Assembly (NCBI GenBank): GCA_037953745.1
Contig: JBAKBP010012297.1
Location: forward strand, 1 to 64,000
Direction: 5' to 3'
DNA from: Lithodes maja
Lineage: Eukaryota; Arthropoda; Malacostraca; Decapoda; Lithodidae
DNA length: 64,000 nt
Shown here: positions 57,034 through 64,000 of the stretch, in pieces
Layout of the letters: each line of letters opens with the position of its first letter
How positions within the stretch are numbered: the stretch's first letter is position 1
Program-made: the position numbers and the translations under genes
The notes under the pieces: generated by a model
What the model saw: only the letters and a program-made list of their open reading frames with translations
Told to the model about the DNA's origin: nothing
Databases searched by the model: none

Positions 57034-58537
57034 GGTTGGAAGACAGGTGGTGGTTGGAGGTGGGTGCCTACAATATTACTGCGATGATGGGGATAGCGAT
57101 ATGTGCAGCAAACTGTACATACTCAAATTTGGGCTCTCTTGGATTGTACTGATGGCGATAATTTAAGCTCTGGCCCAGGGACTCAAGTGTCATGTGATAA
57201 ATTGCTACTTGACTTTTAAGCCCAACTGAACCCACCATTACAACTGCTGTAAACAAAACACCATATGAGGAGAGATGCTTTATTGACATTTTGTTTATTT
57301 GACTTTATATTGTCCTTGTCCCAATTTTGGTTTGTTTAGTTTGCAAGTTTTACATTTTAATACCTATAAGCGAATCTTCAATAACGACCTAATTTTTATT
57401 GGTACTGTATTAATTTGTTTATACCTTTACTTTAAGTGAATCCTCATTACAATCCTTATATTTTATTGTCATAGTTTTGTTTTTAGCTAAACGGAAATCA
57501 AGTCCTGGTCTTCAAATGGTGTTTATATCAATGGCAGACTTTCAAATATATCAATACCACCAGATGTCTCCCTCATCCCCTTGTATCTGTTAACAAAGTG
57601 ATTGTCTTGTCCTCAGTCCATATATAAATCCCCCAACCAGAATAACGGCTACAATAACAACATACAGTAATCAGTCATTTATAGGCCTACATTTTCAACG
57701 CAGGCAAAACCTTGATTGTACGGAACCGGTTAGCATGGGAAGATATCTGGTGACTCAAGCTTTGAAAGTCCATAATTCTGTACAATTTTTGGGAGATATT
57801 ATGTAAGGGTAACCTGCTGTAAATAGGCTGGAAATATGTTTTCTATCTAATTTGAGACAAGTATTCGGCCATTAAGTTATTTTTTCGTCACAAATTTCCT
57901 AAATAGGGTGTTAGAGGAACCAGCAATCCACAGGATAAAGATTAAAGGAAACAAAATTAAGTCAGCAAAGGAAAGAGAGAGACATTTCACACTCCCACCA
58001 TTTTCTGGTAACTATTTTAAAGTTAACCCTTTCAGTGCGATGATGTCTTGCTTTATATTATTTTTGGTTATCATTAGTAATTTTTTCAGTTTAGAAAGGG
58101 ATTGTTATTCCCCCAGGGGGTAAGGTTGAATTATTTCTTATGAATTAATTTCATCTGCTGGAAATCCCCAACTAATGAATTCTACAGCACTAAGCGACGA
58201 AGGCTATATAGCACTGGAAACTGTCGTAGCATAGCCGAGATTCGAACCCACACGGCTAGTCATCACCAACATAGTGCGTAGCCTTAGCCCGCTAGGCCAC
58301 GACAGCTCCCCCCAGGGGGTAAGAAGATTTCATTTTATTGTAGAGTAAAATAAGAATATGCCCCACACATCCTACTGATTGTCGTACAAGACGACTATTA
58401 GGGAGATAGTGGTAGACTTGTGGACCAACAGCCATTACTATACAATAAAGCCTTGCTAGTGTCACTTTCTTGGTATAGCACTGCTCAGGCTGGTGAGGAG
58501 TAGACAGTTGCCACAGGGACTCTACCTATTAATTAAA
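57034..58537. other. Downstream of Nup133: family D tip, SINE, no gene
   Basis: 57290-57362 is a family D 3' tip (CTTTATATTGTCCTTGTCCC..TTGCAAGTTTTACAT). 58023 carries an isolated TTAACCCTTTCAGTGCGATG MITE-like left end. 58185-58310 is a minus strand tRNA-derived SINE (GGGTTCGAATCTC box B; GTCGTGGCCTAGCGGGC box A). Open frames at 57068-57289 and 57908-58123 have no recognisable content. Confidence 0.5.
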
Positions 58538-59204
58538 ATGTAAAACTTGCAAACTAAACAAACCAAAATTGGGACAAGGACAATATAAAGTCAAATTAAA
58601 TTATCAAAATCGCTATGTGGAAACAACGCTTACTAAAATGAAAATTATTAAATAAAAGAACACAATCCACCACATAGGGTGTACATTACTACATGAGCAA
58701 GTTAATCTGTTTCCCAAGCAAACTAATCGCACATATAACAACGCACTATCGTCACGTTAAAGGAAGTAGTCAAGTTTGGGTAGTCCGGGACGTTCTGGCA
58801 AATTTTACTAAACTCTGCATGAATAAAGAAACTAAATGTTAAATGTCAAAATATTATTTAAAATCAAATTTGCAACATGACAAGACATTAACAATAGTAC
58901 AAAATACAAATATTGATAAGATATCTATACTATTACAAAATAATATATAAAATACAGTACAGCACTCACTAACGATAGTGCTATCGGGTAGGTACCTGTA
59001 AGCATAGCATGCCTCAAGTGACCCCTATCAATAACTACCCTACAAATAACCTACATTTATAGCACAAATAAACTAAGGAAATCGCAAAAGTAAGCAATTG
59101 ATACTATCGACAATGAATACATATAATATAAAGACAAATAATTGCAAAATATGAAGTAACAACAGATTTAAACAAAGAGTACTCTTTTAACAAGAACAAT
59201 AAAT

Positions 59205-59585
59205 TAAAAAAATCATCAATATTAATATTAATAATAGAAAAAGAAAAAGATAAACAATAAATACAGACAAAAAACAATAAATACAGACAAAAAGTAAGCA
59301 GAGGTTATACAAGAAACTTCAAGTTAAAAAGGCTTGATTAAAATTATTGATGTCAAATTTTAGAATACAGTCACAATAATTGACCCTAAAAAGATAAAAA
59401 ATCATCAATATTAATATTAATAATAGAAAAAGAAAAAGATAAACAATAAATACAGACAAAAAACAATAAATACAGACAAAAAGTAAGCAGAGGTTATACA
59501 AGAAACTTCAAGTTAAAAAGGCTTGATTAAAATTATTGATGTCAAATTTTAGAATACAGTCACAATAATTGACCCTAAAAAGATT
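59205..59585. repeat. Tandem duplication, 189-bp period
   Basis: ATCATCAATATTAATATTAA..CAATAATTGACCCTAAAAAG occurs twice with offset 189 (59212 and 59401) and no difference that I could see by eye. The duplication covers the end of the RT frame, so NYCDCILKFDINNFNQAFLT is encoded twice. Within each unit AAACAATAAATACAGACA is itself doubled. Confidence 0.92.
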
Positions 59586-60074
59586 AAATTTATGGAACAA
59601 TTTACTTGCCTCAAAACCTCTGTCCACTAAGAGTCTGTATAGTAACCTAGCTCTAGCCCAAAAGTCATCTACTTTAGTGCAGATTTTACAAAATCTTATT
59701 AATTGGGAATAAAAACAATTATAAGTTATTTTACTATCGATATTACTACTAGGGAAAGGAAAGTTTATTACGTTAAAATTAAAATCATCAACTTTGTGAT
59801 ATACTTTAAGTATGCACTGTTCATTAACAATCTCTATATTTATATCAAGAAAATTTTCAACTTTATAATTTACGTTACATTGTGTGAGGGGAATAGAATT
59901 AGGGTAAATAAGTTTAGCAACTTGATTAAAATTTAACAAATTGCAAACAAGAATATCATCAATATATCTACTATTATTACTTAACAGTTTAGCAAGTGCT
60001 AATTTTTCTGGGATTTTATTTTTCTTGCTACTGTCAACTAAGTCTTTTATATATTTAAATTCTAAAGCAAGCAA
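59508..60074 (-). CDS. Reverse-transcriptase C-terminal fragment, YIDD type (Penelope-like?)
   Basis: 188 residues: ALEFKYIKDLVDSSKKNKIP, SRYIDDILVCNLLNF (YIDD in place of the YADD of LINEs), IPLTQCNVNYKVENFLDINI, KVDDFNFNVINFPFPSSNID, CFYSQLIRFCKICTKVDDFW and LLYRLLVDRGFEASKLFHKF. The arrangement RYIDD, then FLDI, then FYSQLIRF..L..RGF resembles RTs of Penelope-like elements and relatives seen in marine invertebrates. The assignment is from memory of the family pattern and is not certain. The N-terminal RT is absent. Confidence 0.65.
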   Translation of the reverse strand: MLALEFKYIKDLVDSSKKNKIPEKLALAKLLSNNSRYIDDILVCNLLNFNQVAKLIYPNSIPLTQCNVNYKVENFLDINIEIVNEQCILKVYHKVDDFNFNVINFPFPSSNIDSKITYNCFYSQLIRFCKICTKVDDFWARARLLYRLLVDRGFEASKLFHKFNLFRVNYCDCILKFDINNFNQAFLT

Positions 60075-60134
60075 GAATAAGTCTGCAATTAAAGGGCTAG
60101 CATTTCTACTAGGTTTTTACCTGGGCCCTGTTTA

Positions 60135-60802
60135 ACACCACACCAGAGTCGGCCACAGTGTTTATATGATGGGGCAATGTTGTGGCAGGATTTTGTTCTA
60201 AAGTACAAGTTGCCTAATGTTTAGTAAAGTCTTGTCATGTAGCAATGTTTAGGCTGGCATAGTTTGCAGATACTTCAGGTACAGGTGCAGGTGCTGCAGT
60301 GGGACTTTGTTGAGTCTTGCTTTATGCTAGCATGAGCCACTGTGGTGACATGATGGGGCAGTGTTGTGGCAGGAGTTTATTGTGTTACACTCTAACTGCA
60401 GAAAGGCAACCCCGTCTGAGCCGTTACAATGTATGTAATGGAAAATTACGCTAAACCGTTGTGTATTACGAAGGGATTGTGCGAGTCAGGGTTTAATTGA
60501 GATGGATATTTCCTTTGATTCATAGAGGGACCTCAAAACCAAGTAAAATCTTCTAATGCTAGCCAGAATATGGTGAAAAATGCATCAAAGTACTGAAAGG
60601 GTTAAGTTGAAGCTTGAAATGACAGTCAGGCTTTGTTAGGTTTGTACAACGTGATTCATTATACAAATATTTTTGAGAAGTTTCTATGTTACCACTTATT
60701 TTCTATATTTAAATAAAATAAATAAGAGTAGCAAAGATTTAGTTTATCCTTATACTGTAGTTTTAAGGTGTAGGTAGTTCTAAACCATTTACAGTATCAT
60801 AA
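60135..60802. other. No gene; M6-type MITE right end
   Basis: About 60460-60606 ends CTAGCCAGAATATGGTGAAA..GTACTGAAAGGGTTAA, like the right ends of M6-type MITEs. GGCAGTGTTGTGGCAGGAGT at 60357 partly repeats 60172-60192 (GGGGCAATGTTGTGGCAGGA) and 29125-29145, a low-copy dispersed phrase. Confidence 0.45.
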
Positions 60803-62091
60803 TCGGATTCTTGCCGGGGAGGTCGACGGTACTACAGCTAATTAAGGTGGTAGATGATTGGATGCAAATTCTAGAAGATGGTGATGTAATAGACGTGGTA
60901 TATTGCGATTTTATGAAGGCCTTCGATAAGGTCCCACATAAAAGGTTAATAGAGAAAGTTAGAAGCTATAATATAGGGGAGAAATGTGTGAAATGGATAG
61001 AAGCCTTCCTGAAAGATCGGAGACAGAGGGTACTGGTGAATGGAATAGGCTCGGGGTGGAGGGAAATTACAAGTGGGGTACCTCAGGGATCTGTGTTGGG
61101 ACCACTGCTGTTCGTTATATTTATTAACGACTTGCCTGAAGTTATAACTAATGGAAGTGAGGTATACCTGTATGCGGATGACACTAAACTGTATAGAAGA
61201 GTGAGGAGTAAGGAAGATATGGGTTTGCTTCAAGGAGATGTGGAGGGCATGAAGGGATGGTCTGAGCATTGGTTAATGCCTTTTCATCCAAAAAAATGCA
61301 AGTACTGTACATGCGGATTGGGACCAGCAAGATAGACAAGGTAGGATACAGTATGTATGAAGCGATGGAGGAAGTGAGTGCAGAAAAGGATATAGGAGTA
61401 GTGATAGACAATAAGTTAAATTTCTCAGAACATTTAGCGGAAAAGATAAACAAAGCCAATAGAATTGTAGGGCTGATAAGGAGGACATTTGTGTCACTTG
61501 ACGAAGAAATCTTCAGGAATCTATATACAGCGCTGGTTAGGCCGCACCTGGAATATGCAAACCAGGTGTGGGCTCCATATATGGTAAAGGATATAGAAGC
61601 AGTGGAGAGCTAGCAAGCTGGTACCAACGTTGAAGAACGCAGGCTATGAGCAGAGGTTGAGGACACTGGGGCTTCCGACACTGGCATATAGGAGAAAGAG
61701 AGGGGATATGATAGAGACTTTTAAGATAGTGTCAGGAAAGTATGATGAGGATGTGTGTGAAGGTATCTTCTTGATGCGGGAGGGAACAAGAACGAGAGGA
61801 CACTCTAAGAAAATTTACAAAGAAAGAAATAGGCTTGAGAAGGCAAAGAACTCATTTTGTGATAGAGTGGTAAATGAGTGGAACGCACTACCCCAGTATG
61901 TAGTCGATTCCGAATCAATAAGGGAGTTTGAAAGTAATCTTGATAAAGCATGGGGAAGACAAGATTTGAAGTTTGATTATAAAACAAAAATACAGAATAG
62001 TAAAAATGTTGCGTCTGCTACCGCCGCCGCCAACACCGTGAACGACCGCAGCAGTGCAAGTACTGGTACTGAGCTGGATACACAGGCATAG
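60803..62091 (+). mobile_element. CR1-like LINE, 5'-truncated second copy
   Basis: Same family as the left-edge element; GGGGAGGTCGACGGTACTAC matches 640-660 inverted. The RT runs from LQLIKVVDDWMQILEDGDVI through YLYADDTKLYRRVRSKEDMG to 61335, then after shifts (near 61300 and 61610) VGYSMYEAMEEVSAEKDIGV, YTALVRPHLEYANQVWAPYM and LGLPTLAYRRKRGDMIETFK to a stop near 62089-62091. The C-terminus has an Ala/Ser/Thr tail (AAANTVNDRSSASTGTELDT). Confidence 0.92.
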
Positions 62092-62159
62092 TTTGCCTTT
62101 TTCCAGAGGATCTACTGTAAGAAACTGTAAGAATAATTTTCATGTAGTCTTTAGTGAAG

Positions 62160-62935
62160 GTTGGTTAAGTTATACTCAAAATTGCATTGAGGTCAAGTTA
62201 GGTTGATTGAGATCAAGCTAGGTTAAATGAGGTTAGGTTGATTGAGGACAAATAAAGTTGACTAAAATCAACATAGATTGATTGAGGTCAAGGCAGATTG
62301 ATTAAAATAAAGTTTGGTTGATGAGGGTCAACTTTGTTTGATTAACGTCAAGTTAGCTTCACTGAGATATGTTAGGTTGTTCGAGCTCAAGATAGGTTGT
62401 TTAAAGTCAAGCTAGTTTGATCTAGGTCAATTTACGTTGATTGAGGTCAAGTTAGCTTGATTGAGATCAAGTCTGCTCGATTGAGTTCAATTTAGCTTGA
62501 TTGAGGTCAAATTAGCTTGATTGAGGTCAGTTAGCTTGATTGAGGTCAAGTTAGTTTGATCTAGGTCAAGTTAGCTTGATTGAGGTCAAGTTAGCTTGAT
62601 TGAGGTCAAGTTAGCTTGATTGAGGTCAAGTTAGCTTGATTGAGGTCAAGTTAGTTTGATCTAGGTCAAGTTAGTTTGATCTAGGTCAAGTTAGTTTGAT
62701 CTAGGTCAAGTTAGCTTGATTGAAGTCAAGTTAGCTTGATTGAAGTCAAGTTAGCTTGATTGAAGTCAAGTTGGCTTGATTGAAGTCAAGTTGGCTTGAT
62801 TGAAGTCAAGTTGGCTTGATTGAAGTCAAGTTGGCTTGATTGAAGTCAAGTTGGCTTGATTGAAGTCAAGTTAGCTTGATTGAGGTGAATCAAGGTCGTT
62901 GATCGAGATAAATTTAATTTGAATGAGGTCAAGAT
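62160..62935. repeat. 20-bp minisatellite, unit GATTGAGGTCAAGTTAGCTT
   Basis: The period is exactly 20 bp in 62460-62890 and drifts outside. There are roughly 35-40 units. Variants come in blocks: GATCTAGGTCAAGTTAGTTT three times (62650-62710), GATTGAAGTCAAGTTAGCTT (62711-62770), then GATTGAAGTCAAGTTGGCTT five times. This shows recent block-wise amplification. It starts where the CR1 element ends, so it may have grown from that element's 3' tail. Confidence 0.95.
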
Positions 62936-63039
62936 GAGTTGATTAAAATCAAATTAGGTTCCATGAGGTCAAGATAGGTTGGATTAAGATCAAGTAGGTT
63001 GCTTCAGATCAAGTTTGGTTGAATGATAGCATATTGGCC

Positions 63040-63726
63040 AAATTTATTAATATTTAAGCCAAAAAAGTGAAGGCGCATGCCATCTATTGGCAAAAAAAAA
63101 ATAACTAATATTTAGGCCAGGAAAGTAAAGGCGTACGCCATCTATTGGCAAAAAAATAAACTGATATTTAAGCCGGGAAAGTGAAGGCATACGCCATCTA
63201 TTGGCAAAAAATTAACTAATATTTAAGCCAGGAAAGTGAAGGCGTACGCCATCTATTGGCAAAAAAATGAACTAAGATTTAAGCCAGGAAAGTGAAGGCA
63301 TACACCATCTATTGGCAAAAAAATTAACTAAGATTTAAGCCAGAAAAGTGAAGGCATACACCATCTATTGGCAAAAAAATTAACTAATATTTAAGTCTGG
63401 AAAGTGAAGGCATACGCCATCTATTGGCAAAAAAATTAACTAAGATTTAAGCCAAGAAAGTGAAGGCGTACGCCATCTGTTGGCAAAAAAATTAACTAAT
63501 ATTTAAGTCGGGGAAAGTGAAGGCATACGCCATCTGTTGGCAAAAAAAAATAACTAATATTTAAGCCAGGAAAGTGAAGGTGTACGCCATCTATTGGCAA
63601 AAAAATGAATTAAGAATTAAGCCAGGAAAGTGAAGGCGTACGCCGTCTATTGGCAAAAAAATGAACTAATATTTAAGCCAGGAAAGTGAAGGCGTACGCC
63701 ATCTTTTGGCAAAAAATGTAACTAAC
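63040..63726 (+). repeat. 55-58-bp satellite, forward array
   Basis: About 12 units of AACTAATATTTAAGCCAGGA-AAGTGAAGGCGTACGCCATC-TATTGGCAAAAAAATT. The centre GGCGTACGCC is a perfect 10-bp palindrome in many units. Array continues in reverse orientation after 63729. Confidence 0.95.
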
Positions 63727-63729
63727 CTC

Positions 63730-64000
63730 GTTAGTTACATTTTTTCCCAACAGATGGCGTAAGCATTCACTTTTTGGTCTTAAAATATTAGTTCCAATTT
63801 CTGCCAATAGATGGCATGCGTCTTCACTTTTTCGGCTTGAATAATAGTTAATTTTTTTCCCAATAGATGGCGTAGGCCTTCACTTTCCTGACTTAAATAT
63901 TATTTAATTTTTTTGCCAATAGATGGCATATGCCTTCACTTTCCTGACTTAAATATTAGTTAATTTTTTTGCCAACAGATGGCGTACGCCTTCACTTTCT
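63730..64000 (-). repeat. 55-58-bp satellite, inverted array (runs off window)
   Basis: About five units in opposite orientation (CCAACAGATGGCGTAAGC..TTCACTTT). The switch is marked by a perfect 16-bp hairpin, AAAAAATGTAACTAAC (63711-63726), loop CTC, GTTAGTTACATTTTTT (63730-63745). Confidence 0.95.

Larger units (their letters stand above)
58538..60130 (-). mobile_element. Family D element, longest copy (Penelope-like RT)
   Basis: Minus strand from about 60130 to the 3' tip at 58538 (GTTTAGTTTGCAAGTTTTAC). It contains the RT remnant at 60074-59508 and then about 950 bp of AT-rich non-coding sequence. Shorter copies at 35100-36085, 47545-49170, 12900-13115 and 57290-57362 share the same 3' end. 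It preserves the empty sites of T1 (58941-58942), T2 (58993-58994) and the LINE B fragment (about 59107). Confidence 0.8.

Noticed and set aside
63040..64000. CRISPR-like array
   Set aside because: The units vary, there are no unique spacers of uniform length, and the window is clearly eukaryotic.

Overview
This is a window of animal nuclear DNA with spliced genes, GT-AG introns and no operons. It is dense in non-LTR retrotransposons, miniature DNA transposons, tRNA-derived SINEs and satellites. Short runs of the arthropod telomere unit (CCTAA/TTAGG), abundant TAGGCCTA-type words, and the CR1-like, RTE-like and Penelope-like elements suggest an arthropod, most likely a decapod or related crustacean. 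The species-level guess is inference.

Two host genes are recognisable. BRK1 (BRICK1/HSPC300, a small subunit of the SCAR/WAVE complex) is complete in two exons on the minus strand (19591 down to 17246), with a 76-residue product. Nup133, a Y-complex nucleoporin, lies on the plus strand from 25084 to 54416. I traced 13 exons, all with canonical splice sites and compatible phases; they sum to 2366 coding nt (787 complete codons plus stop). They cover the last propeller blade and the whole C-terminal alpha-solenoid. The exons for the first roughly 400 residues were not found in the window, so the antisense BRK1 gene may sit inside a Nup133 intron.

Layout. 1-3630: nearly complete CR1-like LINE (minus) running off the left edge. 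4856-10874: LINE family B (RTE-like) with a full-length LINE family A inserted in it. 11-17 kb: piggyBac-like MITEs, another LINE and AT-rich sequence. 17.2-19.6 kb: BRK1 with a LINE B copy in its intron. 20-25 kb: inverted repeats, a CR1 fragment, CCTAA-bearing hairpin DNA and a perfect 77-bp palindrome. 25-54.4 kb: Nup133, whose introns hold most of the repeats. 54.6-62.1 kb: Jockey-like LINE, a foldback Tigger-like element, a Penelope-like element and a second CR1 copy in inverted orientation to the one at the left edge. 62.1-64 kb: two satellites, the second of which flips orientation at a hairpin.

The most notable observations are (i) tandemly duplicated Nup133 exons (three versions of exon 3, and a stop-bearing relic of exon 7); (ii) a cohort of at least five families of TTAA-flanked MITEs, two of whose insertions can be read against an empty site or a restored reading frame; (iii) two TA-flanked Tigger-like elements whose empty sites are preserved in a sister repeat in this same window; and (iv) several large palindromes.
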